Assembly (NCBI RefSeq): GCF_008802355.1
Contig: NZ_VZRA01000001.1
Coordinates: forward strand, 194,980 to 258,979
Reading direction: 5' to 3'
Length of the DNA: 64,000 nt
From: Oryzomonas sagensis
GTDB taxonomy: Bacteria; Desulfobacterota; Desulfuromonadia; Geobacterales; Pseudopelobacteraceae
The notes below the pieces were generated by a model that was not told the origin of the DNA, did no database searches, and worked only from the letters and a program-made list of their open reading frames with translations. Both the position numbers and the translations under genes were made by a program. Shown here piece after piece: positions 1-7,073 of the stretch (position 1 is the stretch's first letter; each line of letters starts with the position of its first letter).

Positions 1-28
1 TGAATCGGCGGTTGCGGACGGTTATGTA

Positions 29-66
29 CCGCTCAAACGTGGCACCCTGCCGCCACGTTTGAGCGG
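29..66. repeat. Perfect 15-bp inverted repeat downstream of acr3
   Basis: Bases 29-43 (CCGCTCAAACGTGGC) pair exactly with 52-66 around an 8-base loop. It lies just past the 3' end of the minus-strand acr3 gene, so it probably terminates transcription or stabilises the mRNA 3' end. There is no T-run on either side, so it is not a textbook intrinsic terminator. Confidence 0.55.
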
Positions 67-81
67 CACCCTTTACGGCGT

Positions 82-1134
82 TCAGGCGCCGCCGGCGAAC
101 AGCCGCTTCTGAAACCGGAAGGCCACGTTGACCAGACCGATCATCACCGGCACCTCCACCAGCGGGCCGATCACGGCGGCAAAAGCGGCCCCGGAATTGA
201 GCCCGAACACCGCCACCGCCACGGCGATGGCCAGCTCGAAGTTGTTGCTGGCAGCGGTGAAAGCCAGGGTGGTGGTCTTGCCGTAGTCGGCCCCCAGCCG
301 CTTGCCCATCCAGAACGATACCAGGAACATGACCACGAAATAGATCAGGAGCGGGATGGCGATGCGCAGCACGTCCAGGGGCAGGTGCACGATCAGTTGC
401 CCCTTGAGGCTGAACATGACCACGATGGTGAAGAGCAGCGCCACCAGGGTGATGGGGCCGATCCGGGGGACGAAGTTCGCGTGGTAGCGTTCCTTGCCCA
501 CCAGTTTCAGGCCGACCAGACGGGTCAGGGCCCCGGCGATGCAGGGAATACCCAGGTAAATGAAGACGCTCTTCGCGATCTGGCCGATCCCCACATCCAC
601 CACCACCCCTTTGAGACCGATCAGCGGCGGCAGTACGGTGATGAAAAACCAGGCGTAGACGCTGTAGAACAGCACCTGAAAGATGCTGTTGAAGGCCACC
701 AGCCCGGCGGCATACTCGGTGTTGCCCTTGGCCAGCTCGTTCCAGACGATCACCATGGCGATGCAGCGCGCCAGGCCGATCATGATCAATCCCACCATGT
801 ACTCCGGCTTGTCCGGCAGAAAGACCGCCGCCAATACGAACATCAGCACCGGCCCGATAAACCAGTTCTGCACCAACGACAGCCCCAGCACCTTCCCGTT
901 TCGAAAGACCCGGGGCATCTCCTCGTACTTCACCTTGGCAAAAGGGGGATACATCATCAGGATCAGCCCCGCGGCAATGGGGATATTGGTGGTGCCGACC
1001 CGAAAGCTGTCGATGAAGCCCTCCACCCCCGGCACGAACCAGCCGAGCCCCACCCCCAGCGCCATGGCGGCGAAGATCCACAGGGTCAGCCAGCGGTCGA
1101 GAAATGAAAGTTTCCGGGATACATGTTCGCCCAT
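82..1134 (-). CDS. acr3: ACR3-family arsenite efflux transporter
   Basis: Inner-membrane carrier predicted to export arsenite (As(III)) in exchange for protons. The 350-residue product has about ten hydrophobic segments and the ACR3 signature around Cys124 ([20 protein letters not shown]), the membrane-embedded Cys needed for transport in characterised ACR3 proteins. A conserved Glu lies in the last third ([16 protein letters not shown]). I chose the ATG at 1134 because AGGAG lies 8-9 bases upstream; 24 extra codons upstream are open but unsupported. The gene is divergent from a Cys-rich MarR-type regulator, and the shared intergenic region holds a long palindrome, so arsenite-responsive control is likely. 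Family assignment is secure. Substrate specificity is inferred from family and context. Confidence 0.93.
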   Translation of the reverse strand: MGEHVSRKLSFLDRWLTLWIFAAMALGVGLGWFVPGVEGFIDSFRVGTTNIPIAAGLILMMYPPFAKVKYEEMPRVFRNGKVLGLSLVQNWFIGPVLMFVLAAVFLPDKPEYMVGLIMIGLARCIAMVIVWNELAKGNTEYAAGLVAFNSIFQVLFYSVYAWFFITVLPPLIGLKGVVVDVGIGQIAKSVFIYLGIPCIAGALTRLVGLKLVGKERYHANFVPRIGPITLVALLFTIVVMFSLKGQLIVHLPLDVLRIAIPLLIYFVVMFLVSFWMGKRLGADYGKTTTLAFTAASNNFELAIAVAVAVFGLNSGAAFAAVIGPLVEVPVMIGLVNVAFRFQKRLFAGGA

Positions 1135-1189
1135 GGTGTGCGCTCCTAAAATCGAGATTGATCCATAACCGAGCCTGTCACCATGATGT

Positions 1190-1224
1190 ACATAATTTAG
1201 TTGCAAAATGCAAATAAATTATGT
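1190..1224. promoter_or_regulatory. 35-bp near-perfect palindrome, predicted operator of the acr3/marR divergent promoter
   Basis: The 35 bases form an inverted repeat with only two mismatched pairs: outer arms ACATAATTTA / TAAATTATGT and a core TTGCA-AAA-TGCAA at 1201-1213. It is far more AT-rich than the flanks and sits between two divergent genes, as expected for an autoregulatory MarR-type operator. A second TTGCA-N3-TGCAA site lies before hgcA at 1705-1717. Confidence 0.75.
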
Positions 1225-1250
1225 AGCGTTATTTCCCAGGAGAACAATGA

Positions 1251-1721
1251 ATGGGAACAATCAGGGAAGAACTACAGATATTCGTGCGCCGTTTCGGCCT
1301 GTTGAACGCCTCCTGCTGCGACGAATGCTGCGGCGAGCAGGTGTCCATGGTGCAGAGCCACATCCTGTTCGAGATCAGGAGGATGGGGCGACCATCCATG
1401 CAGCAGGTGGCCGAGGAATTGGGCATGGACGTCACCACCTTCAGCCGCCAGGCCAAAAGCCTGGAGGGGAAGGGCCTCATCACGCGGCAGATTTCGCCCG
1501 ACGACCGGCGGGTAAGCCTCCTGGGGTTGACCGCCGGGGGGCGCGAGGTACTGAAAAAGATCGACCGTTACATGACGGCGACACTTGAACGGGTCTTCTC
1601 CCACATGAGCGGCTTCGAGCGGGACACGGTGGTCAGGTCGCTGGAACTCTTGAACGAGGCCGTGGCCAAGACTGGCGACGACGCTTCACCGCAGGAGGGC
1701 AAGATTGCATGTTGCAACTAA
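1251..1721 (+). CDS. MarR-type winged-helix regulator with Cys-Cys-x-x-Cys-Cys sensor motif
   Basis: Predicted transcriptional repressor of 156 residues. The middle carries a MarR-like winged helix (MQQVAEELGMDVTTFSRQAK as recognition region, then the DDRRVSLLGLT wing). The N-terminal helix has Cys22, Cys23, Cys26 and Cys27 (SCCDECCGEQ) and the C-terminus ends Cys154-Cys155-Asn, a layout suited to binding thiophilic ions such as As(III), Sb(III) or Hg(II); ligand binding is an inference. The ATG at 1251 has AGGAG eight bases upstream. The gene is divergent from acr3 and ends 20 bases before the presumed hgcA start, so it is likely the first gene of the hgcAB operon and its regulator. It is not a classical ArsR by sequence. 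Confidence 0.85.
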   Translation: MGTIREELQIFVRRFGLLNASCCDECCGEQVSMVQSHILFEIRRMGRPSMQQVAEELGMDVTTFSRQAKSLEGKGLITRQISPDDRRVSLLGLTAGGREVLKKIDRYMTATLERVFSHMSGFERDTVVRSLELLNEAVAKTGDDASPQEGKIACCN

Positions 1722-1723
1722 AT
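1705..1723. promoter_or_regulatory. Second TTGCA-N3-TGCAA operator-like site, before hgcA
   Basis: TTGCATGTTGCAA (1705-1717) shares its TTGCA/TGCAA arms with the operator core at 1201-1213. The 12-base run TTGCAACTAAAT (1712-1723) is the exact reverse complement of 1195-1206 in the first site. It overlaps the stop codon of the MarR-type regulator and ends 18 bases before the hgcA ATG at 1742. Binding by that regulator is predicted from the repeat alone. Confidence 0.55.
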
Positions 1724-1741
1724 GACGGAACAGGTAGGCCC

Positions 1742-2896
1742 ATGAAGATCACGAGCATCCGCAGGGTCACAGAGGCGGACCGTACCCCGGCCGCCTCCGC
1801 CTGCGGCGACGTCTCCGGTGACGGCCAGGACAAGCCACCTTGCTGAGGCCCCCCAACCTCCGCCGGGGGCGGAGCAATTACGGACAAGGTGCCCGGTTTC
1901 ATTGAATGGCTGGAGACCCCGGCCGGGCGGGTCCCCAGGATCACGTCGAAACTTGGGCTCAAAGACCACCTGGGCGCCTGCAAGGTCCGGTGGGGCATCG
2001 GCCGCATGAGCTATATGGTGCCGCCCGGCCTCTACGCCATCGGCCGACCGACGCCGGAAGACCCGGTGCTGGTGACCGCCAACTACAAGATGAGTTACGA
2101 CATCATCCGTCATACACTCTCGGAGCGCAACCTCTGGTTGCTGGTGTTGGAGACCTACGGCATCAACGTCTGGTGCGCGGCGGGTAAAGGCACTTTCGGC
2201 ACCGGCGAAGTGGTGCGCCGGGTCGCGGCCACCGGCCTGGCCCGGGTCGTCAACCACCGCCGCCTGATCCTGCCGATCCTGGGGGCGCCCGGCGTGGCGG
2301 CCCACCAGGTAGCCCGGCGCTGCGGCTTTTCGGTCAGCTATGCGGCCATCCGGGCCGCCGACCTGCCCGAGTACCTGAACAACGGCATGGTCACTACCCC
2401 GGCCATGCAGCAGTTGACCTTCACCCTCTACGAGCGGCTGGTGCTGGTGCCGGTGGAGTTGGTCATGGCCCTCAAATCCGTCGCCATCATCGCAGGTGTC
2501 GTGTTGCTGCTCGTAGCCGCACTAGGCGGCCTCACGGCGGGCGTTACGGTCCTTATCGCCTATGTGGGTGCGGTCGTGACCGGGACCGCCGTCGGGCCGC
2601 TGCTCCTCCCCTGGCTCCCCGGCAAAAGCTTTTCCGTCAAGGGTGTCGTCGCCGGGCTGATCTGGAGCGGGGCATTCTATCTTCTTGCCGACGGCCCCGC
2701 CTGGGGCATACCGACAACCATCGCGCTCTTTCTGGCGTTGCCCGCGGTGAGCGCCTTCCACACTCTTAACTTTACCGGGTGCAGCACCTACACCTCCCGT
2801 TCCGGAGTGAAGAAGGAGATGCGCATCGCCCTGCCTGCCATGGGCGGCGCGCTGCTGGCGAGCGTGGTCTTGCTGTTGGCGGGAAGATTTCTGTAA
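1742..2896 (+). CDS. hgcA: Mercury methylation corrinoid protein HgcA, with in-frame TGA (candidate selenocysteine) at codon 35
   Basis: HgcA carries a methyl-cobamide and transfers the methyl group to Hg(II), making methylmercury with HgcB. The cap-helix motif Asn-Val-Trp-Cys-Ala-Ala-Gly-Lys is intact, with the cobalt-liganding Cys at codon 145 (2174-2176). The corrinoid domain is followed by about five membrane helices and the conserved NFTGCSTYTSRSG stretch. From the ATG at 1742 the frame is open for 385 codons except for one TGA at 1844-1846 (codon 35) in the context Pro-Pro-Cys-TGA-Gly-Pro-Pro. A hairpin with a GGG loop follows (1858-1874). Reading TGA as selenocysteine gives 384 residues. 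If translation starts instead at GTG 1889, the product is 335 residues, but that start has only a distant GGAG. HgcA identity is secure; readthrough is a hypothesis. Confidence 0.9.
1844..1874 (+). promoter_or_regulatory. In-frame TGA plus SECIS-like hairpin in hgcA
   Basis: After the TGA (1844-1846), CTCCGCC (1858-1864) pairs perfectly with GGCGGAG (1868-1874) around the loop GGG (1865-1867). The loop begins 18 bases after the TGA. Bacterial SECIS elements are known as stem-loops just 3' of the UGA with a G early in a small apical loop at roughly this distance. In GC-rich DNA a 7-bp stem can arise by chance, so this is supportive but not decisive. Confidence 0.45.
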
Positions 2897-2914
2897 GCAC
2901 CAAAGGAGCGAGTG

Positions 2915-3205
2915 ATGAAAGGCTTCCGATATTTGCAAAACGTGGTCACCCTGGAACTTGACCAGGCAGTCTGCATCGGCTGCGGCAGGTGCCTGGAGGT
3001 CTGCCCCCACCAGGTATTCTCCCTGGCGGAGAAGAAGGCTTCCCTCGCGGACCGGGACGCCTGCATGGAGTGCGGCGCCTGCGCCCTCAATTGCCCGGTC
3101 AAGGCCATCACGGTGGATGCCGGAGTCGGCTGCGCTTCGGGGATGATCAACGAGTGGCTCCAGGAACGCAAGCTGCGCGCGCCGAGCGGCGGTTGCTGTT
3201 CCTGA
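2915..3205 (+). CDS. hgcB: HgcB, ferredoxin-like partner of HgcA
   Basis: Small iron-sulfur protein that supplies electrons to HgcA to reduce its corrinoid and may pass Hg(II) to it. Two [4Fe-4S] motifs are complete: Cys20, 23, 26, 30 and Cys50, 53, 56, 60. Cys73 (VGCASG) matches the extra conserved Cys of HgcB, and the C-terminal pair Cys94-Cys95 (GGCCS) is the family hallmark. The product is 96 residues. The ATG at 2915 has AAAGGAG six bases upstream and is preferred over GTG 2912. It lies 18 bases after hgcA, so the two are almost certainly co-transcribed. Confidence 0.96.
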   Translation: MKGFRYLQNVVTLELDQAVCIGCGRCLEVCPHQVFSLAEKKASLADRDACMECGACALNCPVKAITVDAGVGCASGMINEWLQERKLRAPSGGCCS

Positions 3206-3251
3206 TCCTTTGCGGGACTGTCGTCAACCAACACCACACACGGAGGACATC

Positions 3252-3548
3252 ATGTTGCCGGGACAACAGCAGAAGGCGTTCGGAGAATTTTACGATACGG
3301 TCAGGGAAAATCGGATTCTCGACCCCAAGACCACGCTCCTGCTCCACCTGGGGGCTGCCATGGCGCTCGGCTGCTCCCCCTGCATGGAGTATTACCTGGG
3401 GCAGGTGGAGGGGGCCGGGATCACGGCCGAGGAGATCGGCGCCGTGCAGGGGGTGGTGATGGCGGTTTCTGCCGGCAAGGTCAACGCCCAACTCGGCGAG
3501 GTAGAGCGTCGCATACGGAAAGAGCGGAAGGAAACGAGCCCGGCATGA
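3252..3548 (+). CDS. AhpD-like carboxymuconolactone decarboxylase family protein
   Basis: A 98-residue all-helical protein of the AhpD/CMD fold with the redox motif Cys41-Ser-Pro-Cys44 (ALGCSPCMEYYL), which in AhpD relatives acts as a dithiol in peroxide or thiol chemistry. GGAGG lies five bases before the ATG at 3252. It follows hgcB by 46 bases on the same strand and probably belongs to the hgcAB transcript. A link to thiol or metal redox chemistry is inferred only from context. Confidence 0.85.
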   Translation: MLPGQQQKAFGEFYDTVRENRILDPKTTLLLHLGAAMALGCSPCMEYYLGQVEGAGITAEEIGAVQGVVMAVSAGKVNAQLGEVERRIRKERKETSPA

Positions 3549-3598
3549 TGAACCGCTAATTTGAGCGGCCCACAGATAATAGCCATAAGGAGGGTACC

Positions 3599-4465
3599 GT
3601 GTCCGATCGACAAAGAGAGAAAGCAGAGGCATTTCTCAGGCTTCATCAAGGTCCGGCGACCCTGGTTCTCCCCAATGCCTGGGATGTGGTAAGCGCCAGG
3701 ATATTCGAGCAGGCTTCATTTCAGGCCATCGGCACGACAAGCAATGCCATTGCCGCCTCCCTCGGTTACCTGGATGGGGAGCGCATCCCATTTTCGGAGA
3801 TGGTGGCGGTGATCGAGCGCATCGCTCAGCATACCGATCTCCCGGTCAACGCCGATATTGAGTCTGGTTATGGCATGGATATCGCCGCCGTGGCCGGGAC
3901 GGTCAGGAGCGTGATCAAGGCCGGTGCCGTGGGGATCAACCTAGAAGATGCCACTCGCGATCCCGCGCAGCCGCTCTTTGAACCGGACTTTCAGTGCGAA
4001 AAACTGAAAGCCGTCAGGGAAGTCGCGAACACCCTCGATATGCCACTGGTTATCAATGCGCGGACCGACACCTACCTGGCTCCTTTCCATGACCCGGAGG
4101 CGCAGTTTCAGGAGACGGTGAAACGGGCCAATGCCTATCGCGAGGCGGGGGCCGATTGTATTTTTGTCCCCGGCAGACTCGACGGCGAACTGATAGCGCG
4201 TCTGGCCGCCGCGATCCATGCACCCTTCAATGTTTTCGCCACCCCCGTTACCCCCAGCATTCCCGAACTGAATAAAATGGGCGTGGCGCGCCTGAGCATC
4301 GGCCCCGGGGCGTTCCGGGCGGCGTTGGCAGGCACCGTAAAGATTGCGACCGAACTGGCCGGACAGGGGACCTATAAAACCCTTTTCGGCGAGGCTTTGA
4401 CGAAAGCGGAGGTCGAGAACCTGCTCAACCGCGCAAGCTCTTATTCGGAAAGTGCGGCGAGTTGA
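3599..4465 (+). CDS. Isocitrate lyase / phosphoenolpyruvate mutase superfamily protein
   Basis: A 288-residue TIM-barrel protein of the ICL/PEP-mutase superfamily. Family landmarks are NAWDVVSARIFEQ near residue 27, the metal/substrate loop NADIESGYG near 82, and the strand INARTDTYL. The isocitrate-lyase catalytic KKCGH motif is absent, so it is not isocitrate lyase. Relatives include oxaloacetate decarboxylase/carboxyphosphonoenolpyruvate mutase-like proteins, and the substrate is unknown. The GTG start at 3599 is supported by AAGGAGGG four bases upstream. It is 50 bases downstream of the AhpD-like gene and may be the last gene of the hgc operon. Confidence 0.85.
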   Translation: MSDRQREKAEAFLRLHQGPATLVLPNAWDVVSARIFEQASFQAIGTTSNAIAASLGYLDGERIPFSEMVAVIERIAQHTDLPVNADIESGYGMDIAAVAGTVRSVIKAGAVGINLEDATRDPAQPLFEPDFQCEKLKAVREVANTLDMPLVINARTDTYLAPFHDPEAQFQETVKRANAYREAGADCIFVPGRLDGELIARLAAAIHAPFNVFATPVTPSIPELNKMGVARLSIGPGAFRAALAGTVKIATELAGQGTYKTLFGEALTKAEVENLLNRASSYSESAAS

Positions 4466-4553
4466 TTCCTGTTTTTTTGTTTGTACGTTTGGCGATTTTA
4501 ACCCACCCCGGCTTTGGCAGACGCCCAAGTGAGTGACTATCCCCGTGCCGTTT

Positions 4554-5957
4554 CTACGGCTTGGCCTGTTCTTGCCATGCTGCAAATTCCAACGGGCGGA
4601 TGCCGAAACGTATCGCATTCCCTTCATGCAGGTTTTCAAACTCTTCGAGGACAAGCTCGACAAACTTGTTATGGTCTTCTGCGGCTACCGAGGAGGGAGT
4701 GACTGCCGTCACTGTTTCACTGGTGGGTCGTTGCTGCTGTTGGACAATGGCCCTGACTGTTTCGCTGAGTGCCTGCCGGTACCTCAAACGGAAGATGTCC
4801 GGCGGCACGAGTTCCTGGCGAATTGCCAGATAGTGCTGACAAGAACGTTCATAGGCCCAAACAAAGACATCGCGCAACAGTTCGGTCCTATTCAGTTCGT
4901 ACACCCCGAGCACGGCTTCTACATACGCACGTGCCGGAACGTCGATGAATGAGAGCGGACAGAGATTGTGCCGGATCAAGGGGATATTGGCGGCCAACCT
5001 GGAGACGCGCTTGTTGACGTCTTCAAACGGTTGCAGGTATGGCAGATGCACCATGAGAAAGAAAGCCTGCTCGAATGGGTCCCTGATCTCCTGGGTCGTG
5101 GAGAGAATTATCCTGAAAAGTTCTTCTAGCCGTTGCGGCATGGCAATCGGCAGGTAGACGCTTCCGCCGATGTCAACCGGACGGTGCCGAATCTTTCCAC
5201 AGGCGCTGCTATGTGACAGAAGCCCATCGGAAAGGAGTGCATGCAGGTTTAAGATGGTAAATGGGGTAAAGTCAACCAGATCAGCCTCGTTTACCAGCAA
5301 CTCGATAGCAGCCTTGTGGTTGAGGATCATCTGTGTTTCAAAGGCGTCTTTCCCTTCGGCCGCCTGGCCGAATTCAATCAACCGCTGTGTGTCGAGGCGG
5401 CTATAGGTGTTGCCTTCAAGTCGTGAAGAGGCCCATGAAAGATCAATCAGCAGCCGGTTCAGAATATCTCTGGCAAAGGTTCCAGCCGGACGTTCATCTT
5501 CGGGTGGTGTACCGATCTGACGAAGCTGTTCCCGCAGTTCGACCGGCAGATACGAAGTTTCATTGGGATAATACGCTTCCAGAAAACTCTGATTATACCC
5601 GATTGGTTTGCGCATCTGTCGGGGTTGCCGAACATACGCTTTTATTTCTTCGCTTTCAGACGACAGAGGGATGTATAACTCAAGTGAGGCCTCCGAAGCA
5701 ATGGATGTGGATACCGCGTCATCTGCGTAAATATCTCTGATTACTGGCTGATATATGCGCCCTTTTTTCTCTCCAACCAGGGCAATGCGCCCCCAGTCAT
5801 GCAGCACCGCCAACCGGCGTAGCAAGGTCCGCCGCTGTATTACAAGTCCTTGCACAGAAAGTTCAGCTTCCAACACAGAGACGCCGACACCTTCCTGGTG
5901 CCCGGCAATGCACTTTTCAATTAATGTCAACTCGTTATCGGCGATATCCTTGATCAC
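4554..5957 (-). CDS. Fic-domain protein with non-canonical catalytic motif and N-terminal inhibitory helix
   Basis: Fic enzymes transfer AMP or other nucleotide moieties to target proteins. In this 467-residue protein the Fic core motif reads QPFEDVNKR (309-317) rather than HPFxxGNGR: the catalytic His is Gln and the first Gly is Val. The auto-inhibitory motif (Ser177-x-x-x-Glu181-Gly182, WASSRLEGN) precedes the core, as in class II Fic proteins. Residues 1-75 look like a winged-helix DNA-binding region. Codon use is visibly less GC-rich than in the neighbours, suggesting transfer. Loss of the catalytic His makes classical AMPylation doubtful; I recall QPFxDxNKR-type members forming a subfamily, so this need not be a random defect. 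Confidence 0.85.
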   Translation of the reverse strand: MIKDIADNELTLIEKCIAGHQEGVGVSVLEAELSVQGLVIQRRTLLRRLAVLHDWGRIALVGEKKGRIYQPVIRDIYADDAVSTSIASEASLELYIPLSSESEEIKAYVRQPRQMRKPIGYNQSFLEAYYPNETSYLPVELREQLRQIGTPPEDERPAGTFARDILNRLLIDLSWASSRLEGNTYSRLDTQRLIEFGQAAEGKDAFETQMILNHKAAIELLVNEADLVDFTPFTILNLHALLSDGLLSHSSACGKIRHRPVDIGGSVYLPIAMPQRLEELFRIILSTTQEIRDPFEQAFFLMVHLPYLQPFEDVNKRVSRLAANIPLIRHNLCPLSFIDVPARAYVEAVLGVYELNRTELLRDVFVWAYERSCQHYLAIRQELVPPDIFRLRYRQALSETVRAIVQQQQRPTSETVTAVTPSSVAAEDHNKFVELVLEEFENLHEGNAIRFGIRPLEFAAWQEQAKP

Positions 5958-6138
5958 CTTGTTACCCCATGGCCTTTATTTTCCGACACTATTAATGACA
6001 CATTTTGTCTGAAAAATCAATTTAACAGACAGAATGATTGTCGTATAAAAATACTCTCAATAGGTGTGACAATGTCGTATTATTCGCCCAGTCATAATCA
6101 AATGAAATTTCACGGCGGAAACGCCGCAGGAGGTAAGG

Positions 6139-6942
6139 GTGCCGGAGCTTCCCGAGGTGGAACTGACCCGACGCAGGCTGGAACCGGATCTGACGGGCAA
6201 GAGGGTTGAAGGTGTGGAGGCGCGGGTACCGAAGCTCCGCCTCCCCATTCCCGAAGAGCTGGCAACAGTCCTGCCGGGGCGGACCATCCGCTCCGTGGCA
6301 CGGCGGGGCAAGTACCTGCTGCTGGACTGCGAGGCCGGGTGGCTCATCATCCACCTGGGCATGACCGGCTTTCTCCGGTTCCTCCCCCACATCACGCCGC
6401 CCGGCAAGCACGATCATCTCGATATCCGTTTTGCCGGCGGCTCGGCGCTCCGCTTCCACGACCCGCGCAAATTCGGCACCGTGGCCTGGACAACCGACGC
6501 CCCGGCAGGGCATCCGCTCCTGGCCGGGATCGGCCCGGAGCCGCTTACCCCCGCCTTCGACGGCGACTACCTCTTCCAGGCGAGCCGTTCCCGCAGGGTT
6601 GCGGTGAAGCAGTTCATCATGAACGGGGCAATCGTTGCCGGGGTCGGCAACATCTACGCCAACGAGGCGCTGTTCCGCGCCGCTATCCGCCCCGACCGGC
6701 ACGCCTCCTCCCTCACCAGCCCTGAGTGCGAGCGGCTGGCCCTCACCATCCGGGAGGTGTTGCAGGAGTCCATTGACCAGGGGAGCACCTACCGGGTGGC
6801 GGAGAATTCGGTCGCCTACCACCCCCTGGAGTTTGCCGTGTATGGCCGTGGCAAGGGGATGTGCGCCCGCTGCAACGGGGCGCTGGAAGAGATCAGGCTG
6901 GGAAACCGGAGCACGGTATTCTGTCCCCGCTGTCAACGGTAG
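6139..6942 (+). CDS. mutM: Formamidopyrimidine-DNA glycosylase (Fpg/MutM)
   Basis: Bifunctional base-excision repair enzyme that removes 8-oxoguanine and other oxidised purines and cleaves the abasic site. The 267-residue product starts with the catalytic N-terminus Pro-Glu-Leu-Pro-Glu-Val, has the helix-two-turn-helix segment VAGVGNIYANEALF, and ends with the C-terminal zinc finger (CARC...CPRC). It starts at GTG 6139 behind GGAGG (6129-6133); initiation here exposes the required N-terminal Pro after Met removal. Confidence 0.96.
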   Translation: MPELPEVELTRRRLEPDLTGKRVEGVEARVPKLRLPIPEELATVLPGRTIRSVARRGKYLLLDCEAGWLIIHLGMTGFLRFLPHITPPGKHDHLDIRFAGGSALRFHDPRKFGTVAWTTDAPAGHPLLAGIGPEPLTPAFDGDYLFQASRSRRVAVKQFIMNGAIVAGVGNIYANEALFRAAIRPDRHASSLTSPECERLALTIREVLQESIDQGSTYRVAENSVAYHPLEFAVYGRGKGMCARCNGALEEIRLGNRSTVFCPRCQR

Positions 6943-7020
6943 GCTCCGAGTCCGCGCAAACGCCCCACCACCAACTACCTCATGTTACAAGGAATCCAAT
7001 CATAGCCAATGCGCCAACAC

Positions 7021-7047
7021 AAAAAGGGCTGCCGGTCGGGCAGCCCT
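7021..7047 (-). terminator. Intrinsic terminator of the GH3/hydrolase operon
   Basis: AGGGCTGCC (7025-7033) pairs with GGCAGCCCT around a short loop, and on the minus strand the stem is followed by TTTTT. It is placed 27 bases past the stop of the minus-strand GH3-family gene. Confidence 0.8.
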
Positions 7048-7073
7048 CGTGGATTCAGGCGTAAATAGCCGTT

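Noticed and set aside
1889-2896. HgcA starting at GTG 1889 as the sole product
   Set aside because: Not excluded, but the GTG has only a GGAG 14 bases away, and conserved-looking sequence continues upstream through the TGA to an ATG. I therefore annotated the longer form and flagged the uncertainty.
3553-3568. CCGCT-N6-AGCGG hairpin between the AhpD-like and PEP-mutase-like genes as a terminator
   Set aside because: Five-bp stem with no T-run, followed directly by a good ribosome-binding site; too weak to split the operon.
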